In this document: piece by piece, positions 1 to 8,460 of the stretch | Numbering within the stretch: the stretch's first letter is position 1 | How the letters are laid out: each line of letters begins with the position of its first letter | Assembly (NCBI GenBank): GCA_963550915.1 | Contig: CAUVEB010000007.1 | Coordinates: 1 to 64,000 of the forward strand | Direction: 5' to 3' | Origin: Caviibacter sp963550915 | GTDB lineage: Bacteria > Fusobacteriota > Fusobacteriia > Fusobacteriales > Leptotrichiaceae | DNA length: 64,000 bases | The notes under the pieces: generated by a model | Databases searched by the model: none | The model's input: only the letters and a program-made list of their open reading frames with translations | What the model was told of the DNA's origin: nothing | Program-made: the position numbers and the translations under genes

Positions 1-1
1 T

Positions 2-289
2 CAGTTTCAAGATGAATTTGTAGAAGGAGTAGTTTTTGATAAAGCTGGTATACTTGCAATGGCAAACGCAGGACCTAATACAAATGGATCACAAATATTT
101 ATAACACATGTACAAACACCTTGGCTTAATTATAGACATACAATTTTTGGAGAAGTTATAAGTTCTAAAGACCAAGAAATAGTTAATATAATAAAGCAAA
201 ACGATAATATAATTACTATAGAGTTATCAGGAGATGTAGAACAATATTTAGAAGAAAGTAAAGATTTATTAGAAAAATTTAATATCTAA
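2..289 (+). CDS. Peptidyl-prolyl cis-trans isomerase, cyclophilin type (3' part)
   Basis: The 5' end lies outside the window; the reading frame is open from base 2 to a TAA at 287-289. The protein would catalyse cis-trans isomerisation of X-Pro bonds and act as a folding helper. The fragment has the cyclophilin core signature: AGILAMANAGPNTNGSQIF followed by I-T and a conserved tryptophan (TPWLNYRHTIFGEV), matching the GxxSMANxGxxTNGSQFFIT and LDxxHxVFGxV segments of the family. The last 40 or so residues are a charged tail. The final strand before it is weaker than in textbook members, so the exact subfamily is open. A lone ATG inside this fragment is not the real start. Confidence 0.9.
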   Translation, partial: QFQDEFVEGVVFDKAGILAMANAGPNTNGSQIFITHVQTPWLNYRHTIFGEVISSKDQEIVNIIKQNDNIITIELSGDVEQYLEESKDLLEKFNI

Positions 290-317
290 ATAGATATCGT
301 GGTAAATACATTTTTTC

Positions 318-331
318 ATATCATATGGTAT
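318..331. promoter_or_regulatory. Near-palindrome over the -10 of the TetR-type gene (candidate operator)
   Basis: The 14 bases ATATCATATGGTAT form an imperfect palindrome around CATATG (one symmetric mismatch pair). It overlaps the TATAAT at 329-334, where a self-repressing TetR regulator would bind. Operator function is inferred from position only. Confidence 0.4.
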
Positions 332-334
332 AAT
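326..334 (+). promoter_or_regulatory. Extended -10 of the TetR-type gene
   Basis: TGG directly precedes TATAAT (329-334), giving an extended -10 about 30 bases before the ATG at 364. No good -35 is visible 16 to 18 bases upstream. Confidence 0.5.
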
Positions 335-363
335 TATATTAAGAACTAATTTAGGGGTTAGAT

Positions 364-942
364 ATGAAAAGTCTTGAAGAAAAGAAAAAAAATGTAATAG
401 AAAAAAGTGCTAAACTATTTTATTATCAAGGATATGTAAATACAGGAATAAATGAAATTTTACAAGAATGTAATATTCCAAAAGGTTCATTTTATTACTA
501 TTTTAAAAATAAAGATGATTTATTAATGCAAATAATTGATTATCATACAGATAATTTAATAGTGTTTTTTGATAATATAGTTAATGATTTATCAATGGTT
601 AAGTTAAAAAGCTTTTTTTCTGGCTATTTTAATAGTATAGTAAAAAATAAGTGCCACGGAGGAAGTCCGCTTGGCAATTTAGCTATTGAGCTATCTGATA
701 TAAATGAAGATGCAAGAAAAAAATTAGAAATAGCATATGATAAGATAGAAAAAAGAATAGCATTTTTCCTTGAAATGATAAAAAAAGAAAATCCAAAATA
801 CCATAAGATTAATTCACAAACATATGCAAAAATACTTACTTCACAAATGGAAGGAACAATGTTTAAACTAAAATTAAAAAGAGATGAAAATGAACTTGAA
901 AACTTTTTTAGATTTTTTGATATATTAGTATATAATGATTAA
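364..942 (+). CDS. TetR/AcrR family transcriptional regulator
   Basis: DNA-binding one-component repressor of 192 residues, usual for the family. Residues about 8-55 form the helix-turn-helix region with the typical end of the recognition helix (IPKGSFYYYFKNKDDLL). The C-terminal ligand domain has GGSPLGNLAIELSD near residue 100, resembling the LmrA/YxaF-like C-terminal domain, whose members often control drug efflux or oxidative-stress genes. The start at 364 has AGGGG at 353-357. It is a single-gene unit: a cyclophilin gene ends upstream and a bidirectional terminator follows, so its target is probably itself or a distant gene. The ligand is unknown. Confidence 0.88.
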   Translation: MKSLEEKKKNVIEKSAKLFYYQGYVNTGINEILQECNIPKGSFYYYFKNKDDLLMQIIDYHTDNLIVFFDNIVNDLSMVKLKSFFSGYFNSIVKNKCHGGSPLGNLAIELSDINEDARKKLEIAYDKIEKRIAFFLEMIKKENPKYHKINSQTYAKILTSQMEGTMFKLKLKRDENELENFFRFFDILVYND

Positions 943-967
943 AAATGGATAGCATTGCTATCCATTT
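943..967. terminator. Bidirectional terminator between tetR-type gene and rmuC
   Basis: Perfect 11-bp stem (AAATGGATAGC, loop ATT, GCTATCCATTT) with A-rich and T-rich flanks, just after the stop at 942 and just before the rmuC stop at 971. It can end transcription from both sides. Confidence 0.85.
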
Positions 968-970
968 ATT

Positions 971-1942
971 TTATTCTTCTATATTTACATTTTTAATATC
1001 ATCAAACTTTTTAGATATTTTATTACTTGTTGTTGATACATCTTTTATATCAGATGCTATTTTTTCAACGTCTTTTAAAACCTTTTCCCATCTAAGATTA
1101 TATCTATCAAATTCATTACTAAGTTTTAATAATTCTTCATGTAATTTAATTGAAAACTCATTTCTTTGTATATTTATCATAACCATTTGTATTGATGTAA
1201 GTATAGCCATAAGTGTCATAGGAGATGCTATCCACACCTTATTTTCATAAGCATATTCAATAATATCATTATAATTAACTGTGACATACGAGAATATAGC
1301 TTCAGCTGGTATAAATAGTATAGCTTGGCTTGTCAGTTGTTCTTTTATATATTTTGCACTTATATCACTTATGTGCTTTTTAACATCACTTGCAAACTTT
1401 TTCTTATATTCTTCAACTTCTGCATTAGTTTCAACTATTTTATTATAATTCTCTAATGGGAATTTTGAATCAATAGGAATTAAACCTAAAGGCTCAGGTG
1501 CAAAAATAACGGCGTCAACTATTCTATCATTTGCCATTTTGTACTGTAGATCATAATACTTCTTTTTATCTCCAAATATGTTGTATAAGACTTGTGCTAG
1601 TTGAACTTCTCCAAAAACTCCTCTTACTTTTTTATCATTTAATATGCTTTGAAGCCCTAAAATATTAACTGATAATTTATCTATATTTCTTTGTGCTTCA
1701 TCAATTTTAGAAAGTCTTACTGCAATATCTGTTATTGAACCTGATATTTTACTATTTACACTTAATTCTAGATTTTTAAGCTTATCACTTATATTATTAT
1801 TCACTTCATATTTAAAATTACCTAAATCGTTTATATTATCTAGTCTATAATCTTTAATATTATTAAATTTATCAACTACTAAATATATTAGTACAATTAA
1901 AAGTATGATTATAATAACTAAAAGAATAATAAAGTATGTCAT
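971..1942 (-). CDS. rmuC: RmuC-family DNA recombination protein
   Basis: RmuC proteins limit rearrangements at short inverted repeats and are thought to be membrane-anchored nuclease-like proteins. This copy has 323 residues. Residues about 3-23 are one hydrophobic anchor, residues 25-100 are helical and probably coiled coil, and the RmuC core follows, with KKVRGVFGEVQLAQVL near residue 105 and LIPIDSKFPLENY near 155. The ATG overlaps the last codons of the upstream brkB-like gene by four bases (ATGA), so the two are translationally coupled. It is the last gene of a four-gene minus-strand unit and ends in the bidirectional terminator at 943-967. Assignment is by motif; activity is not shown. 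Confidence 0.88.
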   Translation of the reverse strand: MTYFIILLVIIIILLIVLIYLVVDKFNNIKDYRLDNINDLGNFKYEVNNNISDKLKNLELSVNSKISGSITDIAVRLSKIDEAQRNIDKLSVNILGLQSILNDKKVRGVFGEVQLAQVLYNIFGDKKKYYDLQYKMANDRIVDAVIFAPEPLGLIPIDSKFPLENYNKIVETNAEVEEYKKKFASDVKKHISDISAKYIKEQLTSQAILFIPAEAIFSYVTVNYNDIIEYAYENKVWIASPMTLMAILTSIQMVMINIQRNEFSIKLHEELLKLSNEFDRYNLRWEKVLKDVEKIASDIKDVSTTSNKISKKFDDIKNVNIEE

Positions 1943-3132
1943 TTGTTATCCTCCATATCTAGTATAAGTTTATCTTTTTGAACTTCTATAACTGATAATA
2001 GTTCTTCATATTTTCTTTTGCTATCCTCATTTTCAAATATATCAAAATTATCGTTATCAGCCATTTCAAAATCATATATATACTTATTAAGTTTTATATA
2101 ATCCGGATTCTTATTAACTTGATACATTATTTCATCATCTTTTGCATACACCTTTGTTATATATGATAAATTACATAAAGTATTAATTCCAATTCTTATA
2201 GCATATTTTTTAATTCCTGTTACATGCGTTAGCTCAGAAATTGTATATGGTCTTTCATTTGCTATAAATCTTTTTATTATAAGGTAAAGGATATATATAC
2301 TAATTTCTTTTTCATATTTTATTGGTAATTTTTTATCGTTACTATCATAGTTATTATCTATCATATATGAGAGCTTTGCACCTATTAATATTACTAACCA
2401 TAAAAATTTGACCCATATTAGAAATAAAGGAACGAAAGCTAAACTTCCATATATTGCATTGTATTTTGATATTGATACTTGTATTATTGTATAAAACATA
2501 CTAAAGATATATAAGAAAAGTATTACCATTAAAGAAGAAATACTACTTGCCTTAAAGCTAACTTTAGTGTTTGGTATTATATAATACATAGTTGTGAATA
2601 GTGAAAAAATCAAAATAAATTTTAAAAATTTAACTAAAAATATAGTAAATGAACCAAAAGTAGCTATTCTAGATGTAAGCTCAAGTATTTTATCACTAGT
2701 ACCAATAAAAATTACAGTAACTATAGGTATTAAAAAAATTATAGCAATGTAGTTTATTACTTTTCTGCTAAACTCTCTACTATTTTTAACATGCCAAATA
2801 TCATTAAATGATTCTTCAAGAAGCATAAGTAGATTTACAACAGACCACATTATTACAATTATTCCAAGACCTGATAATAGACTTGAATTTAAAGACTTAA
2901 CAAGATTTTCTGCAATTTTTAATATATGTGATAATATATTTTCTGTTTCAGGTATTGTATTTTTTATTTTATCAACTAATATTACATCAAGACTAAATCC
3001 TTTTGATAGTCCTAAAATAAGGGCTATGAAAGGGAAAATAGCAAGTAGTGATACATAAGTTAAATTACTTGCAAGTCTTGATATATCAGTACTAAACAAA
3101 TTTTTTAGTAAAGATTTAGATATTTTTCTCAT
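1939..3132 (-). CDS. YihY/BrkB-family inner membrane protein
   Basis: 397-residue polytopic membrane protein of the YihY/virulence factor BrkB family, often mislabelled RNase BN. Residues 10-260 hold about six membrane segments, with the family's NLTYVSLLAIFPFIALILG near residue 23 and GSLAFVPLFLIWVKFLWLV near 228. The C-terminal 130 residues are soluble and contain a winged-helix-like stretch (PYTISELTHVTGIKKYAIR), which is common in the longer members. The role is not established in the family. Its CAGGAGT ribosome site lies inside the last codons of thiI, only two bases separate the genes, and its 3' end overlaps rmuC by four bases. Confidence 0.85.
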   Translation of the reverse strand: MRKISKSLLKNLFSTDISRLASNLTYVSLLAIFPFIALILGLSKGFSLDVILVDKIKNTIPETENILSHILKIAENLVKSLNSSLLSGLGIIVIMWSVVNLLMLLEESFNDIWHVKNSREFSRKVINYIAIIFLIPIVTVIFIGTSDKILELTSRIATFGSFTIFLVKFLKFILIFSLFTTMYYIIPNTKVSFKASSISSLMVILFLYIFSMFYTIIQVSISKYNAIYGSLAFVPLFLIWVKFLWLVILIGAKLSYMIDNNYDSNDKKLPIKYEKEISIYILYLIIKRFIANERPYTISELTHVTGIKKYAIRIGINTLCNLSYITKVYAKDDEIMYQVNKNPDYIKLNKYIYDFEMADNDNFDIFENEDSKRKYEELLSVIEVQKDKLILDMEDNK

Positions 3133-3134
3133 AA

Positions 3135-4328
3135 TTACTCCTGTTTTACAATGACAAATTCTTTATTATCAAATGCACGATTTAAAAGTTCGTCATAGTC
3201 TTTTATCTTATTTTCTTCTTCAATTACCATACTAAGTTTTGGATTAGTGATTGGATGCTTAGGGGCAAATAAAGCACAAGAATCTTCATGTGGCTCTATT
3301 GATTTCTCGTATGTACCTATTTCATTTGCCATTTCAATAATTTCTATTTTATCCATACCAATTAAAGGTCTAAAAACAGGTAGGTCAACACTTGCATTTG
3401 TACAGCTAAGTCCACCTATTGTTTGAGATGCAACTTGCCCTAAACTCTCTCCTGTAACTAATGCTTGATATTCGTTTTCATGAGCTATTCTTCTAGCAAG
3501 TTTCATCATTACACGACGTGTTAAAATTGTTGCTAAATCTTTATTAGTATTTTCTTTTATTGCTTGTTGTAATTCTAATATATTTATCTTATAAAACGCA
3601 CTTGCTCCGTTATATGATGAGAGAATTTTTACCAATTCTTCAATCTTTTCAAGTGATTTTTTTGAAGTAAAAGGAAAACTATGAAAAGTTACAAAAGCTA
3701 ATTTTAATCCTCTTTTAGCCATCATAAATGATGCAACAGGACTATCTATACCACCAGATATTAAAACAAGACCTTTACCTGCACTACCAAGAGGAAGTCC
3801 TCCATATGCCTTTATTTTTTCAGTATAAATATATGTGTTTTTTCTTATATCAACATTAAAAAGGCAGTCTGGATCTTTCATTTTAACATTTTCAAATTTA
3901 GTTGTTATTAGTATATTAGCACCAAAATCTTTTGATAGTTCCATAGAATTACCAGAAAAGTTCTTGTCCGCACGATTTACAGCAACCTTAAAGGTTCTAG
4001 CTCCTGATTCATATACATTATTTCCTAGCATAGTTAAAGTATTTTTAATGCTAGAAATATCACTATTTGTTTTAACACAAAGAGCTATATTATTTATCCC
4101 AAATACATTTTTAATACTTTGCATTACTTTTTTTGCATTACCTTTATCAAACTCAATAAATAGTTTTGACATATCATCAATAAGTACAGCATTGCAATCA
4201 AGATCTTTTATTTTGTTTTTTATTCTTTTTTTAATATTTCTTTCAAAAGTTCCTCTATTTTTACCTTTTAATGCAAGTTCTCCATAACCAAGCGAGATAC
4301 TATCAATTAAATTAATATCTATATTCAT
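3135..4328 (-). CDS. thiI: tRNA 4-thiouridine synthase ThiI
   Basis: ThiI adenylates and thiolates uridine 8 of tRNA and can also serve thiamine thiazole synthesis. About 397 residues. The N-terminal half carries the ferredoxin-like and THUMP domains. The PP-loop ATPase motif LVLISGGIDSPVASFMMAKRG lies near residue 180. There is no C-terminal rhodanese domain, so this is the short Bacillus type, which takes sulfur from a dedicated cysteine desulfurase by another route. A TTG at 4349 would add seven residues, but AAAGGA (4341-4346) is an ideal ribosome site for the ATG at 4328, so I use that start. The 5' end overlaps the preceding small gene by 17 bases. Confidence 0.93.
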   Translation of the reverse strand: MNIDINLIDSISLGYGELALKGKNRGTFERNIKKRIKNKIKDLDCNAVLIDDMSKLFIEFDKGNAKKVMQSIKNVFGINNIALCVKTNSDISSIKNTLTMLGNNVYESGARTFKVAVNRADKNFSGNSMELSKDFGANILITTKFENVKMKDPDCLFNVDIRKNTYIYTEKIKAYGGLPLGSAGKGLVLISGGIDSPVASFMMAKRGLKLAFVTFHSFPFTSKKSLEKIEELVKILSSYNGASAFYKINILELQQAIKENTNKDLATILTRRVMMKLARRIAHENEYQALVTGESLGQVASQTIGGLSCTNASVDLPVFRPLIGMDKIEIIEMANEIGTYEKSIEPHEDSCALFAPKHPITNPKLSMVIEEENKIKDYDELLNRAFDNKEFVIVKQE

Positions 4329-4671
4329 ATTTATTACTAATCCTTTCAATAAATTTATCTGTTAGATTTTCTTTAAAATGATGTTTTTTAATTTTATCAT
4401 ATATCATATCAACTATTATTTTTTGAAATGCTATTAAAAGTAGCATTGATATTATTAAAATAACGGCTTTAATATTTTGATTAATGTTAATTTTAATAGT
4501 AAAATAAATTAAAATAAATACAGTTAATATTAAGAAAATTAGGTATATTTTAAGAGATGATTTTGTTCTCTTATTTCTAATACTATCTGCTATTTTTCTA
4601 TAGTCTTCATCAATATAAAGCTCACAAAATTCACGAGCATCTACAAGATATTCAATTTCAAAATTATTCAT
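4312..4671 (-). CDS. Small two-span membrane protein of unknown function
   Basis: I do not recognise this 119-residue protein. The first 38 residues are charged and probably cytoplasmic (rich in E, D, R, K). Two hydrophobic segments at about 40-60 and 69-87 are joined by a short hydrophilic turn, and the C-terminal 30 residues are basic and helical, so both ends should lie on the same side of the membrane. AAAGGAC precedes the ATG at a normal distance. It is the first gene of the minus-strand unit leading into thiI, with which it overlaps by 17 bases. That argues that it is a real, co-translated gene. Confidence 0.65.
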   Translation of the reverse strand: MNNFEIEYLVDAREFCELYIDEDYRKIADSIRNKRTKSSLKIYLIFLILTVFILIYFTIKININQNIKAVILIISMLLLIAFQKIIVDMIYDKIKKHHFKENLTDKFIERISNKYEYRY

Positions 4672-4689
4672 AATAAGTCCTTTATTTTG

Positions 4690-4698
4690 ATTATATCA
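4690..4698 (-). promoter_or_regulatory. Extended -10 of the minus-strand thiI unit
   Basis: On the minus strand GTGATATAAT is read 19 bases before the ATG at 4671 (TATAAT at 4690-4695, TGA just upstream). No convincing -35 is seen. Confidence 0.5.
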
Positions 4699-4736
4699 CT
4701 TTTTTATTAATATTAATATTGAAATATATGTTCTTA

Positions 4737-4764
4737 TTGAGCTTTTTTGTATTTGTGATATAAT
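4737..4764 (+). promoter_or_regulatory. Promoter of the uppP-led cluster
   Basis: TTGAGC (4737-4742), a 16-base spacer ending in TGA, and TATAAT (4759-4764), followed 21 bases later by the uppP ATG with GAAAGGAAG as ribosome site. Confidence 0.7.
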
Positions 4765-4785
4765 AATAACTGAAAGGAAGAGATT

Positions 4786-5559
4786 ATGATTACGATATTA
4801 AAAGTAATATTTTTAAGTTTTATTGAAGGACTTACAGAATTTATACCTGTTAGTAGTACAGGTCATATGATAATTGTTGAACACTTTATGAAATTGTCAG
4901 AAAATAGACAGTTTGTAAATGCTTTTTATATTATAATACAACTAGGGGCGATACTATCTGTTATTGTGTATTTTTTTAGAAAGATTTTCCCTTTAAATAT
5001 ACAGTTATGGAAGAAGATAGTAGTTGCAGTTATGCCTGCAGTTGTGCTAGGTCTATTATTTGATGATTATATCGATAAATACCTATTTAGCCCTATAATA
5101 GTATCAGCAACATTAATAATATACGGTCTTATACTAATATTCTTAGAAAAAGGTACAAAAAAATTTAAAATAGATAATATTAATGATGTAAGTTATAGGA
5201 CAGCTTTTACAATAGGGGTTTTTCAGTGTTTAGCTATGATACCTGGTACTTCAAGATCGGCTTCCACTATAATAGGAGCAATGTTACTTGGTATAAATCG
5301 TATTGTTGCAACTGAATTTTCTTTTTTCCTAGCAATACCAACTATGTTAGGAGCAACAGTTTTAAAATTAGTAAAAGTAAGAGGATTAGTTACTTATGAA
5401 TATTTCCTTATATTTCTTGGTTTCATATTTTCTTTTATTTTTGCATATATATTCATATCGATATTCCTAAACTATATCAAAAAGCATAGTTTTGCAATTT
5501 TTGGTTATTATAGAATAGTATTAGGTATATTGGTTTTAATTTTAATTAAAGTGATATAA
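4786..5559 (+). CDS. uppP: Undecaprenyl-diphosphate phosphatase UppP (BacA)
   Basis: Integral membrane phosphatase that turns undecaprenyl diphosphate into the monophosphate, recycling the lipid carrier used by MraY and MurG and by the polysaccharide genes further on. 257 residues, near the family norm. Both family signatures are present: EGLTEFIPVSSTGH at residues 14-27 and PGTSRSASTIIGAMLLG near residue 155, which form the two re-entrant active-site segments. Six to eight hydrophobic segments fill the rest. It begins the long plus-strand envelope cluster, has its own promoter at 4737-4764, and its stop codon overlaps the next ATG (TAATG). Resistance to bacitracin is a known side effect of this family. 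Confidence 0.95.
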   Translation: MITILKVIFLSFIEGLTEFIPVSSTGHMIIVEHFMKLSENRQFVNAFYIIIQLGAILSVIVYFFRKIFPLNIQLWKKIVVAVMPAVVLGLLFDDYIDKYLFSPIIVSATLIIYGLILIFLEKGTKKFKIDNINDVSYRTAFTIGVFQCLAMIPGTSRSASTIIGAMLLGINRIVATEFSFFLAIPTMLGATVLKLVKVRGLVTYEYFLIFLGFIFSFIFAYIFISIFLNYIKKHSFAIFGYYRIVLGILVLILIKVI

Positions 5560-6947
5560 TGAAAATACTAGTAAATAAAGATATAGATAATAATAAATTA
5601 AATGAATTTATTTATTCTATTTTTAAAGATAACGAAGATACAGTTAGGGTTAATTTTGAAAATAGTGATAAAATTAAAATAGTTTTTGAAAATTTAGAAA
5701 ATAAATATACTTTTTGTCTACCTGTTCTATACAATAAGCAAAAACAAGAGCTTGCTATGTTGAAAACAGGGCTTTTGAAGTTGTATAATAAGAATTTACT
5801 ATGGGGTGGACTTGTAGGAGTAAGACCTACTAAGCTTTTTTATTCTTTATTAAAAGAAAGTAAAAGCTTTGATGAAGTATGCAGTATACTAAAACAAGTA
5901 TATCTTGTATCTGATGAAAAAATAGATTTATTAAAAAATGTTGTTTTAAACTCTATTAAATATATTGATGACAAGACTATAGGAGTTTATATTGGGATAG
6001 CTTTTTGTCCAACAAAATGTTCTTACTGTTCTTTTCCTGCATATCTAAAAAAAGGAAAATATGAAATAAATTATGATAAATATATTAAAACTTTATTAGA
6101 TGAAACAAGACAAATAGGGGAATTAATAAAAGAATTAGATATTAAAGTAAATACAATATATATAGGTGGAGGCACACCAAGTTTTTTAAATGAAGATGAG
6201 CTGACAAGTCTTTTAGAAGTTATAAAAAGTAATTATGATGTAGCAAATTTAGTTGAGTTTACATTTGAAGCAGGAAGAATTGATACTCTTAGTAGAGAAA
6301 AGTTATTAATATTAAAAAAATATGGAGTTACAAGAATAAGTATAAATCCACAAAGTTTTAAAGATAGTACTTTAAAATTAGTTAATAGATATCATAATAT
6401 AGAAGAATTAAATAATATATACAAGATAGCAAAAGAACTTAACTTTATAATAAACATGGACTATATCATAGGTCTTCCAAAAGAAAGTACAGAAGATATA
6501 TTAAATACAGTAGAAAAAATGTATGACTATGATGTTCAAAATATCACTATACATAATTTAGCACTTAAAAAAACGAGTTATCTTACAAAAACTAAGTTTT
6601 TTCATGAAGAGTTAGATTATAAGAAGATATATGAAACTATATACAGTATGGCAAAAATTAAAGGATATATCCCTTATTACATGTATAGACAAAAAAGTAG
6701 TTATAGTTGGGGAGAAAATATAGGTTTTTGTAAAGACGGATATCAGTCGATATACAATATTGATATGATAGAAGAAAACAAAAATATATTTGGTGTTGGA
6801 GCTGGAAGTATTACAAAATTAATAGAAGAAAATAGTATTAAAAGAATAGCTAGTCCAAAAGACCCACTTTCTTATGTTTTAGAATATGATAATAGAATTA
6901 AAACAAAAAAAGAGGAGATAATAAAATTTTATGAAAAAATTAAATAA
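5559..6947 (+). CDS. hemZ: HemZ-type radical SAM protein (coproporphyrinogen III oxidase-like)
   Basis: Radical SAM enzyme of 462 residues. An N-terminal region of about 140 residues precedes the CPTKCSYCSF cluster near residue 150, which binds the [4Fe-4S] centre. IYIGGGTPSFL follows and RISINPQSF comes near residue 245, the order seen in coproporphyrinogen dehydrogenases. The long N-terminal extension matches the HemZ branch rather than HemN/HemW. HemZ proteins are annotated as oxygen-independent coproporphyrinogen oxidases, but no other haem gene is in this window, so the true substrate here is open. The ATG overlaps the uppP stop by one base, and the 3' end overlaps the next gene by 17 bases. 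Confidence 0.82.
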   Translation: MKILVNKDIDNNKLNEFIYSIFKDNEDTVRVNFENSDKIKIVFENLENKYTFCLPVLYNKQKQELAMLKTGLLKLYNKNLLWGGLVGVRPTKLFYSLLKESKSFDEVCSILKQVYLVSDEKIDLLKNVVLNSIKYIDDKTIGVYIGIAFCPTKCSYCSFPAYLKKGKYEINYDKYIKTLLDETRQIGELIKELDIKVNTIYIGGGTPSFLNEDELTSLLEVIKSNYDVANLVEFTFEAGRIDTLSREKLLILKKYGVTRISINPQSFKDSTLKLVNRYHNIEELNNIYKIAKELNFIINMDYIIGLPKESTEDILNTVEKMYDYDVQNITIHNLALKKTSYLTKTKFFHEELDYKKIYETIYSMAKIKGYIPYYMYRQKSSYSWGENIGFCKDGYQSIYNIDMIEENKNIFGVGAGSITKLIEENSIKRIASPKDPLSYVLEYDNRIKTKKEEIIKFYEKIK

Positions 6948-7455
6948 TTATCTACTTATTATATTATCATTATTAATTTTAAGCCTTGCTATAATCTACT
7001 TTAAAAAAGAAGAGAGTGGCTTTGTAGAAATTAATGAAAATATAGAGTATCAGACATATAACGAAAAGAAAAGTATAAATAATATAGATTATACAGATTT
7101 TAAAAATATAAGAATATCAAATAGTAAAATCCAAGATATACTAGAATATAAGGAGTATATGGGTGGGATAAATAAGGTGTCAGAACTTAAAGTTATTAAT
7201 AGAATTAGTGAAGAAGAACTAAATATTCTACATGAACTATTTGAAGATGAAAAGTTTGGTGTAAGTTATAGGGTGCATAATATAAATAAGGCAAGTAGAA
7301 AACAATTAAAATTTATAGGTTTTAGCAATAAAAAGATTAAAAAGATATTAAAATATAGAGAAAATAAAGATATAGAAAATTTAATAGAATTGAAAGACAT
7401 AATAGGAGACTTTGATATTAAAGGGGGTATAATTTTCAGTGGAGATGATATTTGA
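6931..7455 (+). CDS. Membrane-anchored helix-hairpin-helix protein
   Basis: 174 residues. Residues 5-24 are a single hydrophobic anchor; the rest is soluble and highly charged. Two helix-hairpin-helix like repeats are visible: one around ISNSKIQDILEYKEYMGGI (about residues 58-77) and a better one around NINKASRKQLKFIGFSNKKI (about 119-138), followed by KILKYREN and an IGD turn. This layout resembles ComEA-type HhH domains, which bind DNA non-specifically, but there is no proof of a competence role. It starts inside the end of the HemZ-like gene, and its own 3' end overlaps the next gene by 17 bases, so it belongs to the same transcript. Confidence 0.65.
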   Translation: MKKLNNYLLIILSLLILSLAIIYFKKEESGFVEINENIEYQTYNEKKSINNIDYTDFKNIRISNSKIQDILEYKEYMGGINKVSELKVINRISEEELNILHELFEDEKFGVSYRVHNINKASRKQLKFIGFSNKKIKKILKYRENKDIENLIELKDIIGDFDIKGGIIFSGDDI

Positions 7456-8428
7456 TTATTTAGTAAAAAACCAAGGAGAAATAACAAAAGAAAACTTTAA
7501 TATTGTTGATAGTTTAATAATAACAAGAATAGTTTATCTACCTTTTAATTTAATATTAAGAAAAAATGAAAGTAGAAAATTAAAAGAGCTACTTAAAATT
7601 TTATCTTGCTATAAAGATAAATATTTTCTATTAAAAGATGATATAAAATTAGTTCAATATTTACTTAAAAGTAAAAGATTTAGAAATCTTGAAATATCAA
7701 ATTATGTAAATATACTTGATAGAGTATCAGAAAAACAGTTTGGAGCATTAACTATTGACTTAGGATTTACTACTTATGTATCTTTTGAAGGTACAGATAA
7801 GACCCTTGTAGGTTGGAAAGAAGACTTTAATATGAGCTTTAAAAAAATTCCAGCACAAGATGAAGCATATAAATACTTAGTTGATATTTTAGATAAAACA
7901 AGTGGAGATGTAATAGTAGGGGGACATTCAAAAGGTGGCAACCTTGCAATTTATTCTTGTATTTACCTAGAAGATAATAAAAGAATAAAGAAGATATATA
8001 ATTTTGATGGACCTGGATTTTTATCAGAAGTTTTAGATGAAAAAGGATATGATGATATAAAAGATAGGATAATTACAATAATTCCACAGTCGTCAATTAT
8101 AGGTGTACTTTTAAATAGAAAAGAAAAAGTAAATGTAATAAATAGTAGTAGCTTTTTTGTTATGCAACATGATCCGTATTCTTGGGAGATAAAAGGTAAT
8201 GACTTTGTATATTTAGATAAGCTTACAAATATTAGTAAATCTCTTGATAAGTCGATATCAACGTTTTTAGAACAAACGACACCAACACAAAGAATGGATT
8301 TTATAGATAATGTATATAAGATAATAACAAGTGAAAATAGTAGTGGATATATACAAGGTATAAGACAAGTAGACGGTAAAATTATAGCTAAATTTATAAA
8401 TAATGTACTTAAAAATATTAAATTGTGA
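7439..8428 (+). CDS. DUF2974 (Mbeg1-like) alpha/beta hydrolase-type protein
   Basis: 329 residues. The middle contains VSFEGTDKTLVGWKEDFNMS and then the nucleophile elbow VIVGGHSKGGNLAIY near residue 160, followed by IYNFDGPGF. This order is that of the DUF2974/Mbeg1-like lipase-fold family, in which the serine of GHSKGG would be the nucleophile. Substrate and role are unknown. No signal peptide or membrane segment is evident. I place the start at the GTG (7439), 11 bases after AAGGGGG (7421-7427); an ATG two codons later is possible. It overlaps the HhH gene by 17 bases and is followed by a promoter-like site and murF. Confidence 0.75.
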   Translation: MEMIFDYLVKNQGEITKENFNIVDSLIITRIVYLPFNLILRKNESRKLKELLKILSCYKDKYFLLKDDIKLVQYLLKSKRFRNLEISNYVNILDRVSEKQFGALTIDLGFTTYVSFEGTDKTLVGWKEDFNMSFKKIPAQDEAYKYLVDILDKTSGDVIVGGHSKGGNLAIYSCIYLEDNKRIKKIYNFDGPGFLSEVLDEKGYDDIKDRIITIIPQSSIIGVLLNRKEKVNVINSSSFFVMQHDPYSWEIKGNDFVYLDKLTNISKSLDKSISTFLEQTTPTQRMDFIDNVYKIITSENSSGYIQGIRQVDGKIIAKFINNVLKNIKL

Positions 8429-8434
8429 TATAAT
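8426..8434 (+). promoter_or_regulatory. Extended -10 upstream of murF
   Basis: GTGATATAAT spans the stop of the preceding gene, with TATAAT at 8429-8434, 26 bases before the murF ATG. No clear -35 is present. It is the same sequence as the uppP and thiI-unit -10 regions. Confidence 0.45.
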
Positions 8435-8460
8435 AAAACGCAAACAGATTTGGAGATAAA

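Noticed and set aside
3835..4287. Long open frame on the plus strand opposite thiI
   Set aside because: It is an antisense shadow of thiI with an F, L and S-rich, low-complexity sequence and no ribosome site.
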